From the NCBI GenBank assembly GCA_030549775.1, contig CM060178.1, positions 65,028,896 through 65,092,895 on the forward strand: 64,000 nucleotides of DNA. The letters run 5' to 3'. This document shows positions 24,136-36,780 of this stretch, piece after piece. Source of the stretch: Tamarix chinensis. Lineage: Eukaryota > Streptophyta > Magnoliopsida > Caryophyllales > Tamaricaceae. Within the stretch, counting starts at the first letter, position 1. Each line of letters begins with the position of its first letter. The position numbers and the translations under genes are program-made. The notes below the pieces were generated by a model. It saw nothing but the letters and a program-made list of their open reading frames with translations, was not told the DNA's origin and searched no databases.

Positions 24136-24829
24136 CTTCCTTGAATTTGATATTGATCATTTTTTCATCTTAAATGCCCACTATGGTGCATTTTTTTTTG
24201 ACATGTTTCCATGAGTTATGATATGATCTATTACTCTTATAAATATGATCCACTTGCTGAAGAATCCATGTTTAAGATGTCATATATGTAACCCTAAATT
24301 CCCTTTACCTTTCAAGTTATACTCTAAACATTACTGGTTGGATAATATAATAAATCCATGTTGTTTAAGAAGGAAATATGCATGTTAATATCTAGATACC
24401 CATGTATGGTGACATAATTATAACTAAGCTTTTTTTTTGCGGATCCAAATATGTTTTGTACGGCCTATACGTTTATACATGAAAGACATAGTAGGAAAGT
24501 TGCATGCACATTTTTGTAACGCATACCATGAGCATGTTGTGTGGGTTATACTTGTACCAGGATCCACATGATGGCAATAGATCTGTTTTCTTAGTATATA
24601 AGCATACTAATGGGGTTGTTGTTGCAATCCCTTTCTTAATCCTAGAAGCAAGAGGTTTTTTACAAGTTTCTTGAAGGTGGTTAATAAGTGCTCCATCCTT
24701 CTCTCAACATAGTTAGGTTTTGAGGGCAGGTATTCCTATAGACTTTTCTCTATGGTTTTTGAGTGATTGAGGTGTATCTTGCTGAAATTGATTTATTTTA
24801 GTTATTATTTTCTTCTGATATATCTTGTA
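24136..24829. other. Unassigned AT-rich stretch between LTR F and the TNP2 fragment
   Basis: In a complete CACTA element this interval should encode the end of TNP2 and the start of DUF4218. I could not read either. The minus-strand translation shows no family landmarks, so the segment is either decayed or belongs to the end of LTR F. Confidence 0.35.
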
Positions 24830-25705
24830 CAATCTTTTCTTGGTATGCATCACATCGAAGGAATGCCTCATGTATAGAGATTTTCAATACAAATAGTTAA
24901 AGAATATAGACATCTTCTTCCACCCAGCTAATGGAGGCCTATCTTTATTCTTCTTCCTAAACTACACGTTCAAATGTTGCATCTTCAAATAAACTTGTCT
25001 ACCTGTCAACATAATTGGTGCATGTCGTTCTTCTGAAAAGCCATTAAAAGAATTACTTTACCTAAGATAATGATGATCCTTCAATAAAAATCTATGATGC
25101 TCAAGAAAATAGTCTTCCAACGATGTGTTAGCTAAACAAATGAAGTATTATCCTCACATATTGGGCATGCGTAATGGCCTTCCATAATATAACCTAACAA
25201 GTTATCATATGTTAGAAAATTTCTTATAATATAGAATAACATTACTCTTAATAAGAAATTTTCCTCACCATACACATCAAATACTTCAACACCCATCTCC
25301 CAGAAGACCTTCAAATCATCAATTTAAAGGCTCCTAATAAACATCAATATCATGTAGAGCCATGGACGTAGATTTTGTACAACTAAAATCATCACCCATA
25401 TTATACATGTGCATTGATTGTGTAGATTCATACCTTTTAAAGAAAGTGCAAGATGCAAGCTTCTTGGCTCTTTAGCAAATTCAGGAAATAAGTCATCAAC
25501 CATTATCCATTGTGGAGAGTTAGATGGATATCTCAAAATTCCATCATCTATCTTCTCATCAATATGCCATCAAAAGTTCTTTGCATCTTGGACATAATTA
25601 AACATTTGCCTAAATCTTGATATCATAGTAAAATACCATAACACCTTACATGAAACCTTATTCTTCTTATATTATGTCCAACTAAAATAAGATAGATGCA
25701 TATCA
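24830..25705 (-). pseudogene. TNP2-type transposase (Transposase_21) of the CACTA element
   Basis: The minus-strand landmarks in order are KVLWYFTMISRFRQMF, WHIDEKIDDGILRYPSNSPQW, FAKEPRSLHLALSLKGMN, LVVQNLRPWLYMI, VFWEMGVEVFDVYGEENF, the YIMEGHYACPICEDNTS zinc-type box, FLEHHRFLLKDHHY, LTGRQVYLKMQHLN and MRHSFDVMHTK. They follow plant CACTA TNP2 proteins closely, including the GH.ACP.C box and the (L)DVMH box. At least five stops or frameshifts break the frame. It is the N-terminal, catalytic half of the same element whose DUF4218, DUF4216 and Ulp1 pieces lie further left. Confidence 0.88.
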
Positions 25706-25915
25706 TCTACCTCAGGTTAGATTGAAGTCTAAAAATTGTTCAACTAAAGTTCAAACATCATCTAATCGAGGGGATATATTGTTACACAAAAATATCTTAT
25801 GGTAGGGGGAAACCAGATTTCCACAAAACAAAATCCTTTATGATCAAATAAAAAAAACTTGTGAAATAACTTTAGATTTTCAAAGTTTAGCAAAATAATG
25901 GGAAATTAAAACTTA
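25706..25915. other. AT-rich stretch between TNP2 and LTR G
   Basis: This would be the TNP2 N-terminal region on the minus strand. No landmark is readable and no CACTA terminal repeat is seen. Confidence 0.35.
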
Positions 25916-28467
25916 ATTACAACACCATAAAAAATTCAATACACCACTGAGTTTTTTTTTTCCAAAAGTAGATATAGATAAATACAAATAAATCCCCAAG
26001 GGATAAAAATTTTGGTTACCTACTCTCTCAAAGACTAAGCCTCCAACCCATCAATAATAATCAATCTCAAACCTACACAAGAGTGATATTCCCCACAATA
26101 AGTGGATTGTTGTAGGACCCATTCAACAAAGTTAGTATCAATATATGTTTAGTACTGAGTAAATCATAACTACCTAACTCATGTGAGGAAATATAAAATA
26201 AAACACGTGGTTATAGATTCATGATTATAAACACACTGCCAAAGATCAAAACACATAGGATACGAGCATATAATGAATCAAGAGTGCATGTTAAGTAATA
26301 CAACTACCCTATAAGGTAGTAATATGCAAATAAGGCCCACATGCTACTTAGATAATAGATCATGTGATAATATGGTAAGAACAGGTATCATATGGTAGCA
26401 CTATTGTAAGGAAGACAACCAAGAGACATGTATCGGATAATTGAATATAAATTCAATGAATAAACAAGAATAATCGATTATTATATTTGACTATTGGCAT
26501 GACCATTTGATTATCTTAACATGAGCATGAATACTCAAAGAAATTGTAAAAACTATTATAGTACTAGATTGGTATTAGCCTTAGCTGGCTTTCCCAAAAA
26601 AATAATCAGACCACCAAATAATAGGACACCTAATCACTAAAATATACATATTCTTTATAGTACTGAAATATATCGAGACAGCTATAGGGTATAAGAGGGC
26701 CTCTCTGGACTTTGTAAGGCACCAGGGATCACCTAATGGAAACCACCAAATTGGTAAAAAGTGGATGCCAAACCTCACTTAGATACTCTGAGTGGTATAA
26801 GTTCAGACCTAAGATCTTTCACTTTAAGTGATTAATGTTTTATCAAAGATTTAGGTCAAACAAGAGCAAAGAGCACAAAATATTACTTAATGAATTCCAT
26901 GAATAGAAACCAATTAGTTTATTAAATTCCAATACTATCCACACACTTGAACGATAGAGGAATCAAGCTTCAACCATTTAGAGCACAAAGGCCCATTATC
27001 ATGCTATTAAAGCCCAAATAATTATATGAGGCATTAAAGCATTATTAAGGCATTAAAATCAAGCCAAATTATTGAGGCATTAAAGGCCAAGTTCCACGCC
27101 ATGAAAAACTGGATAAAATTAGATATTAATGTATATTAACACCAAATATCCAAGACAAGAATTAATAACCAACATTTAAGTCAACCAAGGGTTCACTTAT
27201 TACACTGAATTAAATAACTAGCTTAAAGGCACATACAAGGACTAAAGTATCTTTAAGGTCTAATAATTATCATAATATTAATAAAGGTGTATTTCATACT
27301 AAAAGTATGATACTTAACTAATTGCTCTCCTATGATGAAATATAAATGGGACACCAAGATAAAATACTTAGATTACTCAATGCACTTAAAGTGTCAATTT
27401 CTCCTTTTCTTTTTCTTACTTAATTAACTATTTTAATAAGGTATCTGGGTTTATTCATCAAATGTTTCCCAAGTATGAACTTATACATTCTAACTTCTTT
27501 GTAAATATACTATTCACTTAAATCTTAAAAATTTTTGAATTACATTTAATGGCAAAAATTTCCCCTATTCACTTAAACTGACCTTAAACTTCTAAATTTC
27601 ATAACTTAGCCTAAAAAAAATTTTGAACCCAAATGTATCATGTAAAAGAGACAATAAAGACAATGGTGAACTTAAAACTTTCATAAACAATATGTAATTC
27701 CAAAGATACCCATGCCCAAATATGTGCAAATCTAAAACTAATTTATCTTAACTCTAAATGACCTAATATTCATAACCTAGCTTCTATATCCTATTATAAA
27801 TACAGTAGAACAATTAGATTAATTTAAGGCAACCAAAACTGACATCAAAAAAGAAGGGAAGAGCTAAACCACTCAAGTCAATGTATATTCATCATGCCTA
27901 CATTGAATATTCATCACGATTCTACTGAACATTAATTAGGACTCTACTAAATATTCATCACCTTTCCAACAATTAAAAGAACATGTAAAAAAATCACACA
28001 ATTCATCTTCTCATTAAATTTTTATACATGTGAATATAGATAAAAACATACATATGTTATAAAATATTTTTCATGATATTTTTTGATGCTTAAAACTAAA
28101 ATAAAGCTAATCATGCATAAAATACCATATAATACATCAAACATAAAATCTTATTTCTATAGGTTAGTTCAGTTACCATAATTCCTAAGCTCCTTAGTAA
28201 AGATAAAATAAGGAATCTAGCAACTCTTTATCTAACCCACTTGGTCACATTCAAGAATATATGATTAAAAAGAGTTAGATTAACTAATATTAATAAATTT
28301 GTAAAAGGGAAGAAAGGAAATGAAATGGAAAATGTGAAATGACATGATTACTTTTGAATATGGAGGCTTAGAAACCACCTGAAAAAACAACCAAAATCAT
28401 TGAAGAATGATAGATTAAGGTTTTAGAGGGTTAATAGGAAAGGAAAAAAGGATAAAGAAATGCTTTA
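25916..28467 (-). mobile_element. LTR G, 3' part, minus orientation
   Basis: The left end ttacaacaccataaaaaatt resembles a decayed reversed GGGGTGTTACA end. About 70 bp inside, the sequence aaataaatcc..aagggataa..ttacctactctctc matches the end of LTR A on the opposite strand. It contains the conserved block (minus strand, about 26,090-26,170: ttactcagtac and gatactaac, ttgaatgggtcct). It shares the gtgtcctaggt/gatgaccta-type segment with LTRs H and I. The right side ends where LTR C begins, and 32,475-33,690 may be its other part. Confidence 0.5.
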
Positions 28468-28749
28468 TTAAATACCCAAAAATTCTAATTTAGGAAATTA
28501 TGGCAAAATAAGAATTTATTAGAAAAACTAACTAAAGAAATTATTTTATTAAAATAAGGGGAATTATTTAAGGTAAAATTAAGAGGAAAATAATAAAGAA
28601 TTTAATTATGAAAAAATATGGTGTTTTGCTAATTCAAATGGAATTTAGAAAAAATTATTCAAAATATATTAAATTAATTTAAAAAGGAAATTTATTTATT
28701 ATTTTAAATACTTAAAAATACCTAAATATTCTAAATACCCTAAGGTCCT

Positions 28750-29880
28750 CAACCCATCTATTTTTCCTTCTTCCTTTTTCATTTTTCCTTTCTTTTTCCT
28801 TTTCCTTTCCTTTCTCCTTTTCTTTTTTCCCCTTCTCCCCCCAGATTGGGCCAACCTACCCCTGGTGGCCTAACTCACCTTCCCCTATTCTCTCATCTGT
28901 GCGGCCTAGGGCTGCGCTATTCTCTTCCTCCACTAAACCTGCCCTGCTCTCTTTCTTTTCCCTACGTTTCTTTTCTTTCCCGGACTGGACACTCTAGCTT
29001 CTTTCTTTTCCCCTTCCTTCTTCCCCGAGTCCAAGCCGGAAATTGCAAGCTACATCCCTGCCACCACCATCTCCCTCCTCCACCACCTACTGTCTTGCAC
29101 CCTCCCACTCTCCCCCATCATTTTCCTTTCTCTTTTTGGCCCCAACCAAGCCCTCATCTCTCCTCTCACACATACCCTCCCCTTCCTTTTCTTCTCCCCT
29201 AACCCAACCAACCCTGCTATTTATAAATCTACACTGACTTGCCACTGCCGACTGGTGGTCATGCTATGTCTTCCCCCTCTTGTCTTCTTCTCCGTCTGTC
29301 ATTTCCACCCTCAATTGCCTATATATATCCCATACCTAACCATTAATCGACCTTCCTTTCCCCGACCCAAAAAATTGCCTCTTGTGCCCCGTCTCTCATT
29401 TAAACAACCTCATAGCCATCATCCTCCACTGCCACCGCCCAAACCACCTACTAAACTACTCCCTCCATCACCCTCCATCGAACCACACCACATACCACCC
29501 TTGATTCCTCATGTAAAGTTGGCTGGGCAAAGTTAGCTTCCCAAAACTGTAATTCTCACCCACCGTCGCCCTTCACGCCGTCGTGCACCACTATTTTTGC
29601 CATAACAACCACTCCCCTACCTCCCCCTACCTTCCTTTTCCCCTAAATCCCTCTCGTTCTCCCTTCCTCCCTCTCCATCACCTTCAGCCACCACACCAAT
29701 AGCCGCCTTCACTACCCCTTTTAGCTACGCCACCACAACCACCCTCTTACTCCCCCTCTTCTAGCCTAGAAATCTATCTTTTAAACTTCTCTTTCTCCAT
29801 CACTTCCACTGTGTGCCACCATGGACTAATCACCACCATCTCTAGGTTGTACCTTAACCTCCACAACCCTTAAACATTAT
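28750..29880 (+). other. Pyrimidine-rich leader of LTR C
   Basis: The plus strand is strongly C+T rich over 1.1 kb. Open frames here (28,846-29,202 and 29,255-29,536) read Pro/Leu/Ser/His low-complexity protein and are by-products of base composition. The same segment type occupies this place in LTRs B, D and J. Confidence 0.7.
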
Positions 29881-30173
29881 TAATGCAATTGTTATCATTT
29901 TATTAGTATTAATATCATTATTCTTAATATTATTACTACTACTACTACTACTACTATGGCTATTATTATTATTATTACTACTAAAATTTGAATATTATTA
30001 CTAATATCATTATTAATAATAGTCAAGCCATTATAACCATTATTATTATTATTATTATTATCATTTTCATTATCATTGTTATTATTATATTATTATTAAT
30101 TTGGGAACTATTATTACTAATGTTAATATTAACATGATTATTCTATCCCTAATATTATTATTACTAAGATTTG

Positions 30174-30216
<43 letters not shown>

Positions 30217-30247
30217 TTATCTTTATCATCATCATCATCATCATCAT

Positions 30248-30306
<59 letters not shown>

Positions 30307-30364
30307 TATCATTATTGTTAATATTACCTATATCACTAATATTACTATCACTACTAGCATTATT

Positions 30365-30417
<53 letters not shown>

Positions 30418-30562
30418 TATTGTCACTATTTTAGCATTACTAATGCTATTATTATTATTACTAAGATTTGGATTGTTATTAATATTATCACTACCATTAA
30501 TGATATTATTATTATTTCTATTATTATTAGTATTATTAAAACTATTATCTTTATTAATATAA
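29880..30562 (+). repeat. Compound trinucleotide microsatellite in LTR C
   Basis: Blocks of (TTA)n at 30,176-30,218, (CAT)n at about 30,222-30,247, (ACT)n at 30,247-30,305 and (ATC)n at 30,364-30,418 sit in a wider TTA/ATT-rich field. They create homopolymeric frames of Tyr, Thr, Ile, Leu or Ser that are not genes. Confidence 0.97.
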
Positions 30563-31689
30563 ATATTGCTATTAATAGTTTAATATGGGTCAATATAACT
30601 ACTAAGACCTATTTTGATTAGTAGTAGTATAAATAGCTACCTTAAAACTAATACCCTTACTTTTACTTATAAAACTATTGTTATTATTAATAACACTAAT
30701 ATTAGGCTATGGTAAGGGTAAGGTAGGAAATAAAAGTAATTTTGGTAAGAGGGAAGCTAACCCTTAGTATAATCAAGTCAAAACCCTAAGGAGACGTAGG
30801 AACATGCTCCAAGCCTGGCATCATTTTAGGTATGATTGTACTTAAGGCAACTTGTGTGACTTATGTGCCTTCTATGCCATGTGTTATGTTATATTGTGTA
30901 CCTTATATTATTATTAATGCTTACTTGAAGCACAGGGCATAGTTAAAGTACACTTATGTTACTTCCTTATGGCACGTGTAAAATGATGTGTAAATTGTGC
31001 TTGTAGTATTATGTGACGTGACCCTCTAGGACATGCATGCTAGGATGGTTAATGAGATGTTATGGGATGAAAGGATAGTTGACCATGCATGCATGAGGAT
31101 AAACAGGGTACAGATGAAAGAAGTCTAGGGTTTACATGGGATGGAACATGGGGAGTGTAAAAAGGGATGTAAGTAAGGTGAGTGAATCAATTAGAGTTGG
31201 CCAAAATTGTACATAGGTTGGTATAACGGTGTATAGGGAACTTGACTAGGGTTTGGGATAGCCAACTAAAGTTTTATGGTAACATGTATAAAATAAGAAG
31301 TAAGGTGAAGTGTTTGGGGTAGATCTAAAGTGAGAGAATGAGTTAGGGATAAATGAGCATGAGTTGTGTAGGTTAGGTAAAGGATGGGCCACATAGGTTA
31401 AATTATGGTTTTGGGGGAAACCCTAGAGGGTGATAGTGAGTTATCCTTAGATGATATAAGGAATTGGGCCTCTACCCACACCCTTAGGAGTTGGGTATTT
31501 GTGTTAAGTAAGGAAATGGGGAAAAAGATGTTCGTATGTGTTGGAAGGTGCAGAGGTCCCAAAGTTTTGGGGCAAGCCCTCTTAGGGGGACAGGAGTATC
31601 AGAACATGTATGTCAAGGGTGGAAATATTTATCGAATAAGATAGAATAAGATACTAACCATTTAAAGAGGAAGATTGTTGAGTCGGGCC

Positions 31690-31990
31690 CAAACCAGTCC
31701 ACCGACGAATAATATTAGCAAGGAGCGTTCTTCCTACATATTTTCTAGTCCACTAGCTAAAATATTGGGGGATTCCTTGCTCAACAAACCAACCCTAAGG
31801 ATGTTAAACTATAAAAATACACTATCTACTTATAGTGAAAGACCATAAGAGTTGGGGCCAGACTTGTCCACTTGCAAATAATAGTGGTCAGGTGCCTTAC
31901 GCCTCAGAGACTGATCTACTGGCGAATAATAGTGGCCAGGAGTGTTCTTCCCTACATGTTTTTTTTGGTCCACTGGCTATAATAGTGGGG
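31690..31990 (+). repeat. Decayed minisatellite in LTR C
   Basis: Five recognisable units derive from the A/D minisatellite: ccagtccaccgacgaataat, tagtccactagctaaa, gacttgtccacttgcaaata, gactgatctactggcgaata and ggtccactggctataatag. The linkers keep agtggtcagg and ggagcgttctt. Confidence 0.75.
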
Positions 31991-32474
31991 TTTCCGTACT
32001 CGAGTCGATTGATAATAATCATTGTGTAAAATGAGTATACTGATTAAAGATTATAGAATAAGCTTAACCAGACTATAACACAACCTCTATTATTTGTGTT
32101 GCTCGTATGTTGTCTATATGATCCTACTTATACTATATGTCTTTCTATGTTCTGCCTTATCTGGCTGGATTCTCCTTTTATTATTAGTTTACCTTCATAT
32201 CATTTTATTTTGGTTTCATATTAACGTATTGTATCATTTAGCCCCTTTTGGGAACTCTAATTATGCACTCTGATTTTTGTACTATGAATATCTCAGTTTT
32301 TCTCTGAAACCTTATTTTAAGTTTAACTAATATTTGATGATAAATTTCCTTAGCCTTATGGTTAGTATAAGACAATCTAGGGTCCAGGATTGTACTAATT
32401 ACAGCGGTAGCAACCTGGTGCTTTTATTTTTTATTAAATGAAAATTTTCAACTGTAAATTTTAGGAGTGTTACA

Positions 32475-33690
32475 ACTTAAGGCACAATTTTTTTTTTAGC
32501 TGAAACAATGTGCAGTAGCAACATAAAATTCATAGAGGATGGTTGGTAAGTCAAACATGAATGGAAAAAGAAGAGGATAGGTCCATGATTGTTTGGGTAA
32601 CAAGGGGTCCTAGATGAATTATAACATGTAAGGAATAATAGAAAACATTAATATAAAGTAAATATACAAAGGTCGACGCATGGTTGCTTTTTCTAGTCAC
32701 AAAAAAATTAGCTTTGTTGCCATTGTGAAGTTTATCAGGGAAAAAGATTTTGGTTAATAATAAGCTCAAAGAATATGAATTTTAGGGATGAAAATGGTAT
32801 ATATTTTATTATTAAATATAATGTTTTATAAAAACAAAAAGGAAAGGAAAAGAACAACCAGAGAGGTAGAACAATTTGTAGTGAAATGTGTGATTTGAAA
32901 AAAAAAAGAGTGAGATATAATTTGGAGGAGTGTGGAGTGAGTGTTTGGTTTGGCTTTAGACTCACATGATTTCTAGGATTAAGGGTGTAATAGAGATGTT
33001 AGGTTATAGTTAAATATGCAAGATAAATGTCATAAAACCCTTATTATTGAACTTTGTACACTTATTGGTTGAGAAAAAGGTAACCAAGTTAAAAATCTGA
33101 TTTGGTTCATTTTTAGGATATTTAGGATTGAAATATTAGTTAGAGGATTAGTTACAATTATTTTGATAAATTAATATGCAAGAAAGTCTAATAACGGGCA
33201 CATATCGAGAAAAATATCAATTGAATTATAAAAATCATAACAATTTATGGAAAATTATAGAATAATCTTAGAAAATCAAATATATAAAATTATAGGTATC
33301 AGAGTTTATTAAGTTCGACTGAGGGAAAATGAGAAAAAATGAAAAAAATAAATAAGTGGCGGAAATGTGTTTTTCCACAAATGCACAAAACAAATAACTA
33401 GAAGTTCAAATTTTTATGGATTGATGCAAAATATTTTCAGAAAACCAAATTTATAAAAATATATGGTCTGGGAACTCATTTGGCGACTAATAAATTAAAA
33501 CTAGAAAAAATGATCTAATTGTGTGAACATATTTTTTTTTTCAATTTAACGATTTAGAAGGAATGGCTGAAACATGAATGGAGAAAGTATATGGAATTAG
33601 ATAATGAAATATCTATGTATATATATTAGATATGTGTTGGGAGCTTAATAACACAAGTTAATTAGGTTTGAGAGAATGAGACATTACACA
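32475..33690 (-). mobile_element. Probable 5' part of LTR G beyond LTR C
   Basis: An AT-rich stretch without genes. Read on the minus strand, it contains a phrase (catgtttgacttaccaaccatcc) close to one in LTR K (8,030-8,048), so it is likely LTR sequence. A gagacattaca near 33,677-33,687 could be a decayed TGTAAT end. Open frames at 32,551-32,965 are low-complexity. Joining it to LTR G across C is an inference. Confidence 0.35.
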
Positions 33691-34545
33691 AGGTCATATT
33701 CAGAGGCTGGATTGCTGCATAAAGGAACTGGACTAAAAGACCCAGCTACAAGACCTTATGGATGAAGAAATAAAGTTGTGTGGAAAGGTATAGGGAGACA
33801 TTTGGACATGAAGACATATTATGTCTCTGTGGGCACAAAAGTTAAAATATAGATGGCTAAGGGAAGAAGATAGGAACACAAATTTCTTTCATGCTTGTGC
33901 ATTAGCTAGAAAGAAGAGAAATGAAATGATGTGAATAGAGATACTAATTGTCACTAATTTTTGAGGTGTCAAGATAAGGAAGTTATCATTCAGTTCTTCC
34001 AAAAGACATATGAAGAGAAGAAGCCTTTGAGACCACACTTCAACAAATCTTAAATTTAGGCAAATAACTTAAGAGAGAGCAGAAGGCCCAGTCATGAGTT
34101 TCACCAATAAAGAATTGTATTAGCCTTTAACTCATGTGATAGATCAAGGACACTAGGTCTTGATGGCTTCAACTTCACCTCCATATAGAAATCTTAGGCT
34201 CTTATAAAGGATTATGTGGGGAAAATGGTAAAGGACTCTTAGAGGTTAGGATGCGCTAGTCTACAGATTAATTCAAGGTTTACAACCCTTATCCCTAAAG
34301 TCTTTAGTTACCACAAAATAAAGGATTATTTGCCAATAAATATAGTTGGATTTATGTACAAGACTATTTCAAAATTTTATGTCGATCACCTTAAACAAGT
34401 ACTATTTGAAGTTATTAGCCTAGTTCAGTCCACCTTTATTAAAGAAAAAAAATATCATGGATAGTTTCATTGTGGCCTCAAAGGTAATAGATATGTGTAA
34501 GAGAAGGAGAAATCACTCATCAATTTGTAAATAGAGTGATAGTGG
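33691..34545 (+). pseudogene. LINE reverse transcriptase remnant
   Basis: Landmarks in two or more frames are WLREEDRNTNFFHACALARKK, the LGLDGFNFTSI counterpart of the PGPDGFN box, FTTLIPKVFSYHKIKDYLPI and VDHLKQ..FEVISLVQSTFIKEKK. These belong to a plant non-LTR reverse transcriptase of a different subfamily from the LINE at 16.2 kb. The catalytic palm (the YxDD region) is missing. The LINE stops near 34,545, where gypsy sequence begins with no A tail, so the junction is a deletion or recombination point. Confidence 0.7.
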
Positions 34546-36780
34546 ATCCTACTAAGATTTAAGCCATTTCAGAATGGCTAGGCCCCACTTCTGTCAAAGA
34601 GGTGTGTAGTTCTCTAGGGTTAGCTAGTTACTACCATTAGTTTGTAGTAGAATTTTCTAAGATTACATGACCATTGACTCAACTATTAATGAAGGCTACA
34701 CATTTTAAGTGGGATAAGAAGTATAGTAGAGCCTTCAAGGAGTTGAAGAGGCGTTTAACTTCAGCCACTTCTCACATTACCGAGTGGGACTAATTTTTTT
34801 AAGATGTAAAATGATGCTTCCAAACATGGTCTTGGTTGCATGCTGATGCAACATGGAACGGTAGTGGCTTATGCCTCATGATAACTGAAGTTACATAAAC
34901 AAAACTACTCAAAACATGACTTAAAGCTTGCTGTAGTAGTGTTCAGCTTTAATATCCAAGGGCATTATTTCTATGAAGTTCAGTATATGTTTTACATTGA
35001 CCCTAAGAGCCTCAAGTACATCTTCACCCAGTAGGAGTTGAACCTATGACAATGTCGATGGTTGGAATTGGTCAAGCATTATGACTTAGAATTGACCTAT
35101 CATGAGGATAAAAATAATGTGGCGACAAATGCACTTAGGAAAAAGACACCCCACTCCTTGCACCCTATTATGTTGTTAGACCTTTTATATTGAGGGATCA
35201 AGAAATTATAGATCAAACTTACCACCGTTGAAAGTTTAGATATAATAATGAGTGAACTCACCATTACACTTTCAATATTTGAGGAGATATGAGCTAATCA
35301 AGATTATGAAGTCAAGTTCAAGAGAATCTAGAATGGTATCGTAGAAGGTAGAGTTGAAGGATTTCAGATCTATGAGGATGGTAGTATCAGATATCGTGGC
35401 AGGTGTTTTGTACCATAGGGGTATGTGGAGCTTAAGAGGAGCATCCTTGAGGAAGGACATTGCACTCTTTACTCTATATACCATGGTGGAGACAACATGT
35501 ATAAGGATTTAAAAGAGATATATTGGTGGCCTTATATGAAGCAAGAAGTGGAAGAATTTGTAGCCCAATGCTTGACCTATCATAAGTTTAAATGATGCAC
35601 AAGATATTGGTAGGGTTATTCAAACAACTTTATGGTTGGTCTTTCAAGGACCAATAGTGGTTTTGATTCCATCTAGTTCATTTTAGATCATCTAACTAAG
35701 TTAGCCGTGTTCATATCAATGAAGGTGACATGAAACATGGAGCAACTGGCTAATTTCGATAGAAACACGTAGTGAGATTGTGTGGAGTTCTTTAGGAAAT
35801 TGTTTCTGATCAAGACACCAAGTTCTTATCACACTTTTGATAAAAAATTATAAGCTGCCTTTATTGCTCAATTGAAGATGAGTACATATTTTCATCTTGC
35901 TACGAATGTTAGACAAAGAGGACCATTTAAACTCTAAAAGATATGCTTTGATCATGTTTATTAGACTTTAGGGGAAGTTGGGAAGAGCGTATGGACTTAA
36001 TCAAGTTCTCCAACAATAGTAGTTATTACGCTATTATCAAGATGGCTCTTTTTGAAGTCTTGTACAAGAGTAAATATCGTATCCTCTTGTGTTGGAACAA
36101 CATCAATGAGATGCTTGTGTTAGGACTCGAGATGATAGATGAGATGACTAGTCACATCCATTTGATTTAGGAATGAATGAGAGCCTCCTAGGACTGGTAG
36201 AGGTCTACATAGACCTAAGAAGGTGTATTGATGATTAAGAGGTGGGTGATAGAGTCCTTTTAAAGGTCTCTGTCACCAAAGGAGTCATGAGGTTCGGTAG
36301 GAAGTATAAGCTTAGTCCAAGATACATTAGACCCTACAAGATTCTAGTCCATATTGGTGACGTTTCTAATTGTTTAGCTCTATTGATGAAGCTATCACAT
36401 GTGCACACCATCTTTCCCATAACATAGCTGAGGAAATACATAGCTAATCCTTCACACATTATCCAACTAGAGTCACTAGAGCTTAATGAGTCTTTAAATT
36501 ATGAGGATCGACTAGTGAGCATCCTGGACACATGGATAAGAGAGATGTGTATGATGTTCCTTTGGTGAAAGTTCTTTAGTCATGATATGATATAGAGAAG
36601 GCTACATGGGAGGTCGAGAAGAAAATTTGAGCCAAATATCTAGAGTTGTTTTCATAGTTGTTACATTAAGTGTAATCATTTTTGTTTAAGATAGTAACCT
36701 TTTCTTCTTGAATGTGAATATCATGTGTGTTTTACCTAATGTGTAATGATGTGATTAAATTGTTATAGAATTTGAGGATG
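34546..36780 (+). pseudogene. Ty3/gypsy chromovirus pol remnant (RT end, RNase H, integrase, chromodomain)
   Basis: The end of the reverse transcriptase region is seen as VDPTKI and PTSVKEVCSSLGLASYY, with FSKIT.PLTQLL. RNase H follows with DASKHGLGCMLMQHGTVV and, shifted, EVQYMFYIDPKSLKYIFTQ. The integrase zinc region and core are read from GHCTLYSIYHGG and IYWWPYMKQEVEEFVAQC, then a decayed GFDSI..ILDHLTK. A clean 61-codon frame at 36,242-36,427 (GDRVLLKVSVTKGVMRFG, KLSPRYIRPYKIL) is the integrase C-terminal module. It is followed by LNESLNYEDR and a degraded chromodomain (EKATWEVE in another frame). The set matches plant chromoviruses, most like the Tekay/Del group. Dozens of stops make it non-functional. 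Confidence 0.85.

Larger units (their letters stand above)
19672..24250 (+). mobile_element. LTR F, inserted in the CACTA element, with nested solo LTR
   Basis: It begins tataataccccacttt, a mutated TGTAATACCCC start, directly after the DUF4218 fragment. Its layout parallels LTR E: cgatcgactgg clusters (19,850-19,900 and 21,240-21,720), a pyrimidine-rich leader (about 20,100-20,830), and a short minisatellite at 22,815-22,915. It is interrupted at 23,257-24,130 by a copia-like solo LTR. The 3' end is not clear; 24,250 is only a working limit. Confidence 0.5.
28468..32474 (+). mobile_element. LTR C, about 4.0 kb
   Basis: The start ttaaatacccaaaaattctaattt aligns with the start of LTR D. The end ttttaggagtgttaca matches the shared 3' terminus. 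The layout is the same as in D: an AT-rich first 300 bp, a pyrimidine-rich leader (28,750-29,880), trinucleotide blocks (29,880-30,560), a gacatgcatgctagg/catgcatgagg segment, and a decayed minisatellite (31,690-31,990). No gag or pol is present. A clear target duplication is not visible (ctTta against actta). CpG positions kept in D are mostly lost here, so C is older. Confidence 0.7.

Noticed and set aside
30101..30562. Long frames of poly-Tyr, Thr, Ile, Leu or Ser
   Set aside because: They are direct translations of trinucleotide microsatellites; the same holds for 43,808-44,346 and 62,875-63,424.
28463..32480. Target-site duplication for LTR C
   Set aside because: cttta and actta do not match in register; a four-of-five match needs a one-base shift, so I do not claim it.
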